Positions 1 through 8,454 of a stretch of 64,000 bases of DNA are shown here, piece by piece. The notes under the pieces are model-generated. The model ran no database searches. It was not told the DNA's origin and saw only the letters and a program-made list of their open reading frames with translations. The position numbers and the translations under genes are program-made. Each line of letters opens with the position of its first letter. The first letter of the stretch is position 1. Source of the DNA: Thalassomonas haliotis (GTDB taxonomy: Bacteria > Pseudomonadota > Gammaproteobacteria > Enterobacterales > Alteromonadaceae). The DNA lies in assembly GCF_028657945.1 (NCBI RefSeq), contig NZ_CP059693.1:3720001-3784000 (forward strand), in the 5' to 3' direction.

Positions 1-672
1 GGTTTTGATCCTGAACGGGGTTTCATTGCTGTCACGCAGTTTTTTTCTTAACCTGGAGATCCTGACATCAATACTACGGTCTAAACCGTCATACGGACGC
101 CCCACCACAGATTTGTAGATATAATCACGGTTTTGTACTTCACCGGCTTTACTGGCCAGCAGCCATAATAAATCAAACTCCTGGCTGGTACAGACAATAT
201 TTTCACCGTCCAGGCTCACTTGACGCGAACCTTTATTGATATTCAAACCACCGTAACTCACCGCCGAGCTTTCCTGGGGTTTAAGGGCAAACTGCCCCCG
301 GCGCAACAAGGCATTGATGCGGGCAAGCAACACCCTGGGTTCTACCGGTTTAATAACATAATCATCGGCGCCAATTTCCAGTCCTAACACCTGGTCAAAG
401 TCGGTCCCCTTGGCAGTTAAGATCAAAATAGGCCCGTTATAATTGGGCCTTAGGTCCCGGCAGAGACTAAAACCGTCTTTCCCCGGCAACATCACATCCA
501 GCAGGATCAGATCTGGGGCAAATGAGAGTACGGTTTTCTCCACCGCGTCCCCCCGGTACTCCTGCCTGACATCAAAGCCTTCAGAAATCAGAAATTCACT
601 TACTAAACCAGACAACTGGCGATCATCTTCAACCAATAAAATTTTTTTCACTGACAAAGTATTATCAGACAT
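1..672 (-). CDS. rstA: RstA-like response regulator (C-terminus cut by window edge)
   Basis: Two-component response regulator of the OmpR/PhoB class. The visible 224 codons hold a receiver domain (phosphoacceptor Asp in LLDVMLPGKDG near residue 55, switch Thr in LTAKG, Lys in VIKPVE) followed by a winged-helix DNA-binding domain ending in YDGLDRSIDVRISRLRKKL. The LLDVMLPGKDG and YDGLDRS.DV.ISRLRKKL blocks match what I remember of E. coli RstA more closely than OmpR or PhoB. The start at 672 is supported by a GGAG eight bases upstream. The last residues before the edge read FRIKT, so only about 15-20 C-terminal residues are missing. A sensor kinase would be expected beyond the left edge. An exact RstA-box match lies upstream, which suggests autoregulation (inference). 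Confidence 0.88.
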   Translation of the reverse strand, partial: MSDNTLSVKKILLVEDDRQLSGLVSEFLISEGFDVRQEYRGDAVEKTVLSFAPDLILLDVMLPGKDGFSLCRDLRPNYNGPILILTAKGTDFDQVLGLEIGADDYVIKPVEPRVLLARINALLRRGQFALKPQESSAVSYGGLNINKGSRQVSLDGENIVCTSQEFDLLWLLASKAGEVQNRDYIYKSVVGRPYDGLDRSIDVRISRLRKKLRDSNETPFRIKT

Positions 673-867
673 TCATTTACTCCAACAGTAGCCATCACCG
701 CTACCCTATGCTTGCCAAGACGACCAATAAGCTATTAGAGACCTATCGGCAGACAATAAGTTTCATTCCTAAAACGATAAATAACCCCTAACGCAGGAAA
801 TACAACACAATCAAAGCTATTTATGACATTTATTCTAACAAAGCTTCATCTTTGCCAAGGTGGAAAT

Positions 868-902
868 TACAAGTTTTTACCTCTTGATTACATTTAGTTA
901 CA
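868..902 (+). promoter_or_regulatory. Putative tandem RstA boxes
   Basis: TACATTTAGTTACA at 889-902 matches the published E. coli RstA box TACATNTNGTTACA at every defined position. A weaker copy, TACAAGTTTTTACC, starts at 868, exactly 21 bases (two helical turns) upstream. Both lie between the RstA-like gene and the small plus-strand membrane protein gene. The consensus is from memory and binding is inferred. Confidence 0.6.
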
Positions 903-989
903 AACAGCTGTTGGCAAGGTGTTATTGACTGTTTTAACAACGGCCCCATATCCTGTCGTGTTTTGTCTGATATTTTTACAACAGCTGTT
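903..989. repeat. Pair of AACAGCTGTT palindromes
   Basis: The 10-base perfect dyad AACAGCTGTT occurs at 903-912, directly abutting the RstA-box match, and again at 980-989. The centres are 77 bases apart. They flank the candidate promoter at 925-954 and could be operator half-pairs. No known regulator is assigned. Confidence 0.4.
925..954 (+). promoter_or_regulatory. Candidate sigma-70 promoter for the 58-residue protein
   Basis: A -35-like TTGACT (925-930) is followed after 18 bases by TATCCT (949-954). The start of transcription would be near 961, which puts the RstA-box match at about -65, a usual position for activation. Inferred from sequence only. Confidence 0.4.
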
Positions 990-1133
990 CCAGTTCTCTT
1001 ATGAAAGGCAAAAAAATCAACTAAGTAGCCGATGTGGCCTGAAATATGCCCTTAACCCCCCTAAGAGAAAAGCCGGTGTGGGCACCACCATCATAACGGA
1101 CTTTTCTTAGCCGTAACAATCAGGAGTAACTTT

Positions 1134-1310
1134 ATGAAAAATGCCAAGATTTCATCTGTTTTTTTACTCGGTTTAGCTTTTCTCCTCTGCCAGTACAACC
1201 TGGTACACGCCAGCGCCCACGGCATGTCGGCCGTAGAGACCAACTTGTTGATTTTATTAGCCGTAACCGTTTCTGTTTTTACCTTGCTCAAACAAGGCAA
1301 GAAAAAATAG
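1134..1310 (+). CDS. Small secreted or membrane protein, 58 residues, unknown function
   Basis: Short gene with a clear Shine-Dalgarno (AGGAG at 1122-1126, 7-base spacing) and its own intrinsic terminator just downstream. The product starts MKNAKISSVFLLGL, has a signal-peptide-like first helix ending near AHGMSA, then a second hydrophobic stretch (NLLILLAVTVSVFTLL) and a basic C-terminus (KQGKKK). It therefore looks like a small inner-membrane protein with one or two helices. I do not recognise the family. The position opposite rstA, behind an RstA-box match, makes it a candidate member of that regulon. Good gene signals, unknown role. Confidence 0.75.
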   Translation: MKNAKISSVFLLGLAFLLCQYNLVHASAHGMSAVETNLLILLAVTVSVFTLLKQGKKK

Positions 1311-1335
1311 CACTTTTCCCCGAGATCCCCTTTCG

Positions 1336-1368
1336 GCCCGGCAACTCTCCAACCTTGCCGGGCTTTTT
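1336..1368 (+). terminator. Intrinsic terminator after the 58-residue protein gene
   Basis: Nine-base perfect stem GCCCGGCAA/TTGCCGGGC (1336-1344 with 1355-1363), 10-base loop, followed by TTTTT. Confidence 0.88.
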
Positions 1369-1525
1369 CTTGCGCTAACGGCCTCTTTTGCTTACCCGGC
1401 TAAATCGGTTGGGGTTGATAAGTATTTAATGCTATTATTGCCCGCAATCAGCGACGTCAACCCGGCACCTGTCCGGTGACGGTAAGCAAAATAATAATTT
1501 CCACCTTTAAGGTTGTTATCTTCCT

Positions 1526-2332
1526 ATGAAAATAGTCTCTTTTAATATCAATGGCCTGCGGGCAAGACTCCATCAACTGCAAGCATTAATCGACAAGCAT
1601 CAGCCGGATATTATCGGTTTGCAGGAAATCAAGGTGCATAATGACGCCTTCCCCCTAGAAGCCGTTGAAGCCATGGGTTACCACGTTTATTTTCACGGCC
1701 AGAAGGCCCATTACGGCGTGGCAATGTTATGTAAAAAAGAAGCGGATCAGGTTCAGCTGGGTTTTCCTTCAGATGACGAAGACGCACAAAAGCGTATGAT
1801 CATGGTCACCACCACCAATGATCAGGGTGAAAAGGTGACCGTATTAAACGGCTATTTCCCCCAGGGAGATAACATCAGCCACGAAACCAAGTTCCCCTAC
1901 AAAAGACAGTTTTACAAAGACCTGATGGGCTACCTCAATGAACACCACCAGCCGGATGAGCACCTGGTAGTCATGGGGGACATTAATATTTCACCGACAG
2001 ATCTTGATATCGGCATCGGCGAAGTCAACCGCAAGCGCTGGTTAAAAACCGGCAAATGCAGCTTCCAGCCGGAAGAGCGAGAATGGTTGGCAACGTTATT
2101 AGACTGGGGCTTTACCGATACCTTCCGCAAATTACATCCGGATACGGGAGAGCAATATTCCTGGTTTGACTATCGCTCAAAAGGTTTTGATGACAACCGC
2201 GGCCTACGCATAGACGTGGTACTGGCAACGAAAGAACTGGCAGAGCGCTGTCATGAGTCCGGCATCGATTATGAGCTCAGGGGTATAGAAAAACCCTCAG
2301 ATCATGCCCCTATCTGGTCAAGCTTCGGGTAG
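1526..2332 (+). CDS. xthA: Exodeoxyribonuclease III
   Basis: Mg-dependent 3'-5' exonuclease and AP endonuclease of base-excision repair, EEP (endonuclease/exonuclease/phosphatase) fold. Full length at 268 residues, the same as E. coli XthA. Hallmarks are visible: [14 protein letters not shown] at the N-terminus, the metal ligand Glu in GLQEIKV (about residue 34), catalytic GDINISP (about 152-158) and the terminal SDHAPIW with the catalytic Asp-His pair. The start is unambiguous because the family begins at this Met. Five bases separate it from rlmA, so the two are probably cotranscribed. Confidence 0.97.
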   Translation: MKIVSFNINGLRARLHQLQALIDKHQPDIIGLQEIKVHNDAFPLEAVEAMGYHVYFHGQKAHYGVAMLCKKEADQVQLGFPSDDEDAQKRMIMVTTTNDQGEKVTVLNGYFPQGDNISHETKFPYKRQFYKDLMGYLNEHHQPDEHLVVMGDINISPTDLDIGIGEVNRKRWLKTGKCSFQPEEREWLATLLDWGFTDTFRKLHPDTGEQYSWFDYRSKGFDDNRGLRIDVVLATKELAERCHESGIDYELRGIEKPSDHAPIWSSFG

Positions 2333-2337
2333 CAACC

Positions 2338-3150
2338 ATGAGTTCGCCACACTATTTATGCCCCATTTGTCGCCTGGCGCTTAGCAGCCGGGACGCGGGG
2401 TTTCGTTGCAACAATAACCACCATTTTGATCGGGCGAAAGAAGGTTATGTGAATTTATTGCCGGTGCAACATAAGCATTCCAAAGATCCCGGGGATAACA
2501 AAGCCATGGTGCTTGCCCGCCGTGCTTTTCTGGAGCAGGGTTATTACCAGCCGCTGATTGATAAACTCACCAGCTTATATCAAGCACACGGCGATACACA
2601 TTTACCGGTATTGGATGCCGGCTGCGGTGAAGGCTACTATACCCATCAGCATAAAACCGACAACAACTCGGTTTACGGGGTGGATATCGCAAAAAATGCG
2701 GTAAAAATTGCCGCCAAGCGCCATAAAAACTGTCACTTCAGTGTCGGCACCCTGTCTCATTTGCCCTTTGAAGATGTCTTTTTCGGCTGGATATTCTCCA
2801 TTTATGCGCCGATTTTAGAGCCGGAATTTACCCGGGTATTAAAAAGCGGTGCTTATTTGCTGACGGTGACCCCGGCGGAAGATCATTTATTTGAATTGAA
2901 ATCGTTGATTTATCGCCAGCCCCAGCAACATGATACCGGCAAAACCCCGATCAAGGCGCTGACACTGATACACGAAGAAAAGTTAAATTACCAGATGGAC
3001 TTTACCGGCCCTGAGGATGTCATCAACCTGCTGGCGATGACACCTTTTGCCTTTAAGACCAGCGAGGAGTTGCTTGAAAAGATAAAGGCAATGACAAGTT
3101 TCAGCTGCCAGGCCGACTTTCATATCCGCCTTTATCAAAAAACGGGGTAA
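2338..3150 (+). CDS. rlmA: 23S rRNA (guanine-745-N1)-methyltransferase
   Basis: SAM-dependent methyltransferase modifying G745 in helix 35 of 23S rRNA. At 270 residues it matches the RlmA family. The N-terminal zinc site is seen as CPIC (residues 8-11) plus a Cys and His around residues 24-29. It is followed by the family segment HHFDRAKEGYVNLL and by the SAM motif LDAGCGEGYY. Enterobacterial RlmA(I) methylates G745 while the Gram-positive RlmA(II) methylates G748; the overall sequence and the host favour RlmA(I). It follows xthA closely and ends in front of a repeat-rich bidirectional terminator. Confidence 0.93.
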   Translation: MSSPHYLCPICRLALSSRDAGFRCNNNHHFDRAKEGYVNLLPVQHKHSKDPGDNKAMVLARRAFLEQGYYQPLIDKLTSLYQAHGDTHLPVLDAGCGEGYYTHQHKTDNNSVYGVDIAKNAVKIAAKRHKNCHFSVGTLSHLPFEDVFFGWIFSIYAPILEPEFTRVLKSGAYLLTVTPAEDHLFELKSLIYRQPQQHDTGKTPIKALTLIHEEKLNYQMDFTGPEDVINLLAMTPFAFKTSEELLEKIKAMTSFSCQADFHIRLYQKTG

Positions 3151-3156
3151 AGCATT

Positions 3157-3251
3157 ATTACCTCCATGTCATCGTGAAATACCGTTCTTCCTGAACATAA
3201 TCACTCCATTACCTCCATGTAATCGTGAAATACCGTTCTTCCTGAACATAA
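3157..3251 (+). repeat. Two tandem 44-base direct repeats
   Basis: A 44-base unit starting ATTACCTCCATG occurs at 3157-3200 and 3208-3251 (period 51) with one mismatch. The end of the second copy (CCTGAACATAA) forms the left arm of the terminator palindrome that follows. A further inverted piece (TATGTTCAGG) ends the palindrome at 3295. This looks like local duplication of a terminator flank, or the remnant of a small repeat element. Confidence 0.85.
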
Positions 3252-3295
3252 AAAAGCCGCATATGAAAGTTCATATGCGGCTTTTTATGTTCAGG
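3241..3295. terminator. Long bidirectional terminator palindrome between rlmA and yfbV
   Basis: Core stem of 16 bases at 3251-3266 with 3271-3286 and loop AAGT; poly-A on the left and poly-T on the right make it work on both strands. With a one-base bulge the pairing extends outward through CCTGAACAT/ATGTTCAGG to 3241 and 3295. It serves convergent rlmA (plus) and yfbV (minus). Confidence 0.9.
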
Positions 3296-3330
3296 AATGG
3301 GTGAACTAACAACCGGCAATCACCAAGCCA

Positions 3331-3750
3331 CTAGTATTTTTTATGCTGATAGGTCAGGTTGAGCAAACTGGCGAGATCCACATATCTGGGTTTATGGACG
3401 GAAAGTTTAATGTCTCCCCCCTGCTCGTTAATCCTGGCAACCCCTTCCCGGTACCATGACGCCAGCGAAGGCGGTAAATGTTTATCGGCTTTCACTCCCA
3501 GCATGACCAAGGCCTGTACCGGTATGCTGGCAATAAACAAGCCGTAAACCAGTGCCTGGGGCAATATTGATACCGAGCCAAAAAACACTTGTAATACCAC
3601 GGAAGTTACCGCTAAAGCGGGAAAATGACGATAAACGAAGCGGCCCACCTGAATGGCCCGATAATCAGCAAAATACTGACCTAGTTCTGCACGTTCCGGC
3701 CAGAGTTTCATATATCTCTGACCTAACTTGATTATTTCAACAACACTCAT
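3331..3750 (-). CDS. yfbV: UPF0208/DUF412 membrane protein YfbV
   Basis: Inner-membrane protein of the DUF412 family. In E. coli yfbV sits next to ackA-pta and is linked to Ter macrodomain organisation; here too it lies divergently next to ackA. About 139 residues from the MSVVEII start. An upstream in-frame Met at 3765 would add five residues (MLFMN) and cannot be excluded. Visible features are LGQRYMKLWP near the N-terminus, two hydrophobic helices (around FPALAVTSVVLQVFFG and ALVYGLFIASIPVQALVML) and a soluble C-terminal part with LPPSLASWY. Function in this host is inferred from the family. Confidence 0.88.
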   Translation of the reverse strand: MSVVEIIKLGQRYMKLWPERAELGQYFADYRAIQVGRFVYRHFPALAVTSVVLQVFFGSVSILPQALVYGLFIASIPVQALVMLGVKADKHLPPSLASWYREGVARINEQGGDIKLSVHKPRYVDLASLLNLTYQHKKY

Positions 3751-3918
3751 ATTCATAAATAACACTATAGCAGGAGTCTGCCGTCAAGACAGTATAATAT
3801 TGGCCATTTGCCTATATTTGATGGCAATTAATGCCCGACTCTATGTCCCATATCAATACTCTGCTTTAGCTGAAACCTTATAATCCCCCCTAAGTTGTTA
3901 TTTTATCCAGTAGTATTT

Positions 3919-5121
3919 ATGTCCCAAATTCATGTGCTCGTAATCAATTGCGGCAGTTCATCGGTTAAGTTTTCCATTATCAACACCCGATCTGGAGAAG
4001 CCGTTTTAACCGGTTTAGCCGAGCGTTTACTGTCAAACAAGGCAAGCTTTACCTTACATTATCAGCAGCAAAGCGAGCATTTCTCCCTGCAAGCCCCCTA
4101 TGACCATCAAGCGGCCGTTGCCGCCTTAGTGCAGCAGTTAAGTAAACTTGAGTTGCTTGAGATCCTCAGCGCCGTAGGCCACAGGGTGGTACACGGCGGC
4201 GAACAATTTTGTCAGCCTGCGCTGATCACAAAAGAGGTAAAACAGGCAATAGCAGATTTATCCCGGCTGGCGCCGCTGCACAACCCGGCAAACCTTACCG
4301 GCATCCATGCCGCAGAAAAAGCCCTGGGACATTTACCGCAAGTTGCCGTCTTTGATACCGCCTTTCACCAGAGTATGCCGAAAAAAGCCTACCTCTATGG
4401 CCTGCCCTACGCATTGTATCAGGAGCATGCCATCCGAAAATACGGCTTTCACGGCTCCAGCCATAGCTTTGTTGCCGGGCAGGCAGCAAACTTTATCGGT
4501 AAACCGGCCAGCCAGTGCAGCTTTATCAGCGCCCACCTGGGCAATGGCTGCAGCATCACCGCCATACAAGCGGGACAAAGTGTTGATTCGAGCATGGGCT
4601 TTACCCCCCTCGAAGGCGTGGTGATGGGCAGCCGCAGCGGCGATGTGGATCCGGGCATTATTTTCCACCTGATCGAACACTTAGCTTATTCCCCCGAGCA
4701 GGTACACCAACTGCTAAATAAAGACAGCGGCCTGCTTGGCCTCTCGGGTTTAAGCAACGACTGCCGCGAGCTGGAGCAGGCAGCATTTCAACAAGGCAAT
4801 CACAGGGCAAAACTTGCCCTGGAAATTTTCTGTTACCGTATCGCCAAATATATCGCCGCCCTTTGTGCCGGTTTAACCAGCCTGGACGGTTTAATCTTTA
4901 CCGGCGGCATAGGTGAAAACTCCAGCTATGTGCGCGAGCAGATCATAAACCAGCTCAGCCTGCTTAATTTCCACCTTGATCAGGACAAAAACCGGGAAAC
5001 CCGCTTTGGTAAAAGTGATGATATCTCAACCCCGTCATCAAGATATGCCCTGGTGATCCCCACCAATGAAGAAGGGGTGATCGCATCCCAAAGTGTTCAA
5101 GTGCTACAGGAGGCTATATAA
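3919..5121 (+). CDS. ackA: Acetate kinase
   Basis: Interconverts acetyl phosphate plus ADP with acetate plus ATP, working with Pta in acetate overflow and acetyl-phosphate homeostasis. It has 400 residues from MSQIHVLVINCGSSSVKF; an in-frame codon at 3895 would add eight unsupported residues. ASKHA-fold motifs visible: NCGSSSVKF (phosphate 1), GHRVVHGG, FDTAFHQSMP with catalytic Asp, KYGFHGSSH, SAHLGNG (phosphate 2), GSRSGDVDP and FTGGIGENS (adenosine). The stop codon overlaps the pta start by one base, so translation is coupled. Confidence 0.97.
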   Translation: MSQIHVLVINCGSSSVKFSIINTRSGEAVLTGLAERLLSNKASFTLHYQQQSEHFSLQAPYDHQAAVAALVQQLSKLELLEILSAVGHRVVHGGEQFCQPALITKEVKQAIADLSRLAPLHNPANLTGIHAAEKALGHLPQVAVFDTAFHQSMPKKAYLYGLPYALYQEHAIRKYGFHGSSHSFVAGQAANFIGKPASQCSFISAHLGNGCSITAIQAGQSVDSSMGFTPLEGVVMGSRSGDVDPGIIFHLIEHLAYSPEQVHQLLNKDSGLLGLSGLSNDCRELEQAAFQQGNHRAKLALEIFCYRIAKYIAALCAGLTSLDGLIFTGGIGENSSYVREQIINQLSLLNFHLDQDKNRETRFGKSDDISTPSSRYALVIPTNEEGVIASQSVQVLQEAI

Positions 5122-7232
5122 TGTCTTACCGGATTATGTTAGTGCCTGTCGGTTTTGGCGTCGGCCTGACCAGCGTCGCTCTTGGCCTGCTGCACGCCTG
5201 CCAGCAAAAAGGTATCAAGGCCGGTCATTTTAAACCTATCAGCCAGCCGGCAAGAAATGTACTGAAACATCCGAAAAACGGCGAAACAGAACACCTGGAA
5301 TTCAGCCATGCCATCCCGCTGGCCAGTGTCGAAGAAAAAATCGCCGACGGCCTGCATGATGTGGTGCTCGAAGAGATAGTCGCCAACTTTAATGCCTTTA
5401 GCGACGGCGATGAGGTAATGATCATCGAAGGTTTGATCCCCACGACCCGCCAACCTTATGCCGGACGCATCAACCATGATGTCGCCCAGGCACTGGGGGC
5501 AGATATCGTTCTGGTGGCCAACCCGCAAAACGATGATATTGCCCGGTTTGAAGACCGCCTGGAAGTCAGCGCCGACACTTATGGCGGCATCAAAAACAAA
5601 CGTTTAATCGGCTGTATTTTAAATAAGGTCAACTCTCCGGATCAGGACGAGCACGGACTACTGCCCCGGGAAAGTGAAATCAGCCCTAAACAAGACCTGC
5701 ATGCTTTTATCAATTTATCCCTGTTTAACAACCGCTACTTCGACTTACTCGGGCTGGTGCCCTGGCAGGTCGACCTGGTTGCCCCAAGGGTAAAGGATAT
5801 CTGCCATTATCTCGATGCCAAGGTACTTAATGAAGGAGACATGCAGCACAGGCGTATCCGCAGTGTTACTTTCTGTGCCCGCAGTGTCGACAACCTGGTA
5901 AGCCATTTAATTCCCGGCCGGTTAATTGTCACCCCGGGGGACAGAACCGATATTATTATCGCCACCTGTTTATCTTCCCTGAACGGCACTAAGGTCGGCG
6001 CCCTGTTGCTCACCAATGGCTTTGAGCCCAATGACGAAGTATTAAGCTTATGCCGCCAGGCACTGGACGCTGGCCTGCCGATTTTATCTGTGCCATGGGA
6101 TACCTGGCAAACCTCGCGGCATTTAATGAACTTTAACCCGGAAGTGCCCAAAGACGACGGCCAGCGCCATGACAGGGTCAAGCAATATGTCGCGGATCAC
6201 CTCAATGTCGACTGGTTGAAACGCCTGTCGGAAAAAGCGTCCCAGGTAAACCCGCTGTCGCCGCCGGCATTCAGGCACCAGCTGACAGAGCTTGCCCGCA
6301 ATGCCAACAAGCTGATCATCTTGCCCGAAGGCACGGATGTCAGGACCATCAAAGCGGCGGCAATATGCGCCAGGCGGAAAATTGCCCGCTGCCAACTGCT
6401 CGGCAACTTTGATGAAATCAGCCGCATCGCCGATCAGCAAGGCATAGATCTGCCCCCCGGCTTACTGATCACAGATCCCGAGACCATCCGGGAAAATTAT
6501 GTCGCTCCCCTGGTTGAGATGAGAAAACACAAAGGCCTGACAGCAGTGGTGGCACGGGAAGAGTTAAAAGATAATGTCGTACTGGCCACCATGATGTTGC
6601 AGCTGGGGCAGGTAGACGGTTTAGTTTCAGGGGCCGTCAATACCACAGCCAACACTATCCGCCCGGCGCTGCAGCTGATCAAAACCGCCCCCGGCAGCTC
6701 ACTGGTATCGTCTGTTTTCTTTATGCTGCTGCCGGATCAGGTGCTGGTATACGGCGATTGCGCCATTAACCCCGAGCCCGATGCCGAGCAACTGGCAGAT
6801 ATTGCCATACAGTCGGCAGACTCAGCCGCCCAGTTTGGCATTAGCCCTAAAGTGGCCATGATAAGCTACAGCACAGGTACCTCGGGACACGGCGCCGATG
6901 TCGAAAAAGTCGCCAAGGCCACCCGCTTAGCACAGGAAAAACGCCCGGACCTGGTGATTGACGGTCCGCTGCAATATGACGCGGCAATTATGGAAAATGT
7001 TGCCCGTAAAAAAGCCCCCGACAGCCCGGTGGCAGGTAAGGCCACGGTCTTTATCTTCCCGGATCTCAATACCGGCAACACCACCTACAAAGCGGTGCAG
7101 AGATCGGCAGATCTGGTCAGTATCGGTCCTATGCTCCAGGGCATGAATAAACCGGTTAATGACCTTTCAAGGGGCGCCCTGGTAGATGATATTGTCTACA
7201 CCATAGCCTTAACCGCCATTCAGGTAAAATAA
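5121..7232 (+). CDS. pta: Phosphate acetyltransferase (long form)
   Basis: Transfers the acetyl group between CoA and phosphate; the partner of AckA. The 703 residues match the long gammaproteobacterial form: an N-terminal P-loop-like CobQ/BioD domain (starting MLVPVGFGVGLTSVALGLLH, roughly 1-220), a DRTGG regulatory domain (about 220-340, including VTPGDRTDI) and the catalytic PTA domain (about 380-700, with LPEGTDVRT, GLVSGAVNTTANTIRP and SYSTGTSGHGADVEKV). The start codon overlaps the ackA stop (TAATG), with AGGAGG shortly upstream at 5107-5114. Confidence 0.97.
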   Translation: MSYRIMLVPVGFGVGLTSVALGLLHACQQKGIKAGHFKPISQPARNVLKHPKNGETEHLEFSHAIPLASVEEKIADGLHDVVLEEIVANFNAFSDGDEVMIIEGLIPTTRQPYAGRINHDVAQALGADIVLVANPQNDDIARFEDRLEVSADTYGGIKNKRLIGCILNKVNSPDQDEHGLLPRESEISPKQDLHAFINLSLFNNRYFDLLGLVPWQVDLVAPRVKDICHYLDAKVLNEGDMQHRRIRSVTFCARSVDNLVSHLIPGRLIVTPGDRTDIIIATCLSSLNGTKVGALLLTNGFEPNDEVLSLCRQALDAGLPILSVPWDTWQTSRHLMNFNPEVPKDDGQRHDRVKQYVADHLNVDWLKRLSEKASQVNPLSPPAFRHQLTELARNANKLIILPEGTDVRTIKAAAICARRKIARCQLLGNFDEISRIADQQGIDLPPGLLITDPETIRENYVAPLVEMRKHKGLTAVVAREELKDNVVLATMMLQLGQVDGLVSGAVNTTANTIRPALQLIKTAPGSSLVSSVFFMLLPDQVLVYGDCAINPEPDAEQLADIAIQSADSAAQFGISPKVAMISYSTGTSGHGADVEKVAKATRLAQEKRPDLVIDGPLQYDAAIMENVARKKAPDSPVAGKATVFIFPDLNTGNTTYKAVQRSADLVSIGPMLQGMNKPVNDLSRGALVDDIVYTIALTAIQVK

Positions 7233-7827
7233 GCTCAGCCGCTTATGCTGATAAACCTTGTCCTGGTAAGCTTCACCGGATAAAGATTAACAGGACAAGA
7301 ACAAGTGCCGCTATGCCCTTAAGCCGGCGTTGATATTTCTTTTATTGGCAAGACGAGAAAAAGTGAGATACGGCAAGCGACTACGCCGGTGAAAATTAGA
7401 CAAAAACGTTTTAAAGATAAATTCAAGCCTAATTCGCTATTAGTCCTTTATTTTTATATGTTTTGTATTTATCAGTAAAAACACAACAATGAGTCAAAAA
7501 ACGTACCGATATTTTTATCTAGATTTTACAACAACATAACTTGCTATCACAGGTTTGCTCACAATGTTATCCACAGCTTTTGTGGATATCATTTTTGCAA
7601 CAAGCCCCTGGACACTACGGGATAACCCTAAAGAAAGCATCGTTTTATAACTAACAATAAAACTTTTAATGAAATAGCTTGCATTATTGTACATTATATT
7701 TTTTCTTTGCCCTTGCCCCAGAAGCCGGGCACTAAAAAACAAATCGCCTTTGCCATGCTCAAACATAGAGTTAACCATGATTTAACGTTATAGTATGAAC
7801 ATAACTAACGCTACATATTAAGAAACT
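7233..7827. other. Noncoding AT-rich stretch between pta and the ACT-domain gene
   Basis: About 600 bases without a convincing gene. No clear T-tailed hairpin follows pta. An inverted repeat TTCACCGG/CCGGTGAA lies at 7272-7279 and 7384-7391. The segment from about 7390 to 7530 is markedly AT-rich and leads into the DnaA-box pair described separately. The minus-strand open frame at 7515-7778 has no family resemblance. Confidence 0.6.
7567..7589. promoter_or_regulatory. Inverted pair of DnaA boxes
   Basis: TTATCCACA (7567-7575) is the strong R1/R4-type DnaA box. TGTGGATAT (7581-7589) is its inverse with one mismatch, after a 5-base gap, and the pair also forms a hairpin. It lies beside an AT-rich stretch in a gap of nearly 600 bases. 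The match is seen directly; DnaA binding is inferred. Confidence 0.5.
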
Positions 7828-8220
7828 ATGTCAAAACTGACGCTTAGATTAATGGATGAAACCTTTGCCATACACAGTTTGGCGGCGAACAGCGAAATCC
7901 CCGAACAAGTTTTTGCGGCAAAAGTTTTTTTTATTGCCAAAACCTTTGAAGAAGTCTCAATTGTCCTGCCCCAGCATGTGCAGCTGCCCAGTGACGACGT
8001 GGAAAAAGACTGGCGCGCCCTGGAAGTTGTCGGCCCGCTAGACTTTACCCTGACCGGCATACTGTCCAATATTTCCGCGGTGCTGGCCAAAGAAAAAATC
8101 AGTATCTTCGCGATTTCTACCTTTGACACCGACTATATCCTGGTAAAAAACAATACCGTGAAAGCAGCGACTTCAGCACTGCAGGCAAATAATTACCTGA
8201 TCAGTGCCCCTAATTTATAA
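7828..8220 (+). CDS. ACT-domain protein
   Basis: A 130-residue soluble protein of the stand-alone ACT-domain family (annotated in related genomes simply as ACT domain-containing protein). The C-terminal half carries the ACT-like beta-alpha-beta pattern with the segment PLDFTLTGILSNISAVLAKEKISIF..STFDTDYILVK, as in the regulatory lobes of aspartate kinases, where amino acids are sensed. No catalytic domain is attached, so a role as a small-molecule-sensing regulator is inference. It is preceded by the long AT-rich gap and stands alone on the plus strand. Confidence 0.82.
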   Translation: MSKLTLRLMDETFAIHSLAANSEIPEQVFAAKVFFIAKTFEEVSIVLPQHVQLPSDDVEKDWRALEVVGPLDFTLTGILSNISAVLAKEKISIFAISTFDTDYILVKNNTVKAATSALQANNYLISAPNL

Positions 8221-8454
8221 AGTTATTGGTTTTTGCGAACAAGCCACACTTAGCAGCATATATTTCTCTCGTTTTATCAGGCCTCAGGCGGTTTTCTTGA
8301 TAACCGCCACTCACTCTCATTATTTGCTCAAAAAAACATCTCGCATTTGAAATTACTTTCCCCTTATTATATCGTTAATAAAGTGTTAACAACTAATAGT
8401 TTTCTGTTAAGTATCCCTCTACTCATAACAAGATAACATGATCAAGGAATTGTG

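Noticed and set aside
919-1110. Plus-strand open frame of 63 codons before the 58-residue protein
   Set aside because: It contains the candidate promoter and one of the dyads, has no ribosome site and shows no family resemblance.
4307-4680. Several overlapping open frames inside ackA on both strands
   Set aside because: Shadows of the high-GC coding pattern of ackA; the ackA frame is conserved throughout.
7515-7778. Minus-strand open frame of 87 codons in the pta-ACT gap
   Set aside because: It covers the DnaA boxes and an AT-rich region, and has no ribosome site or recognisable domain.
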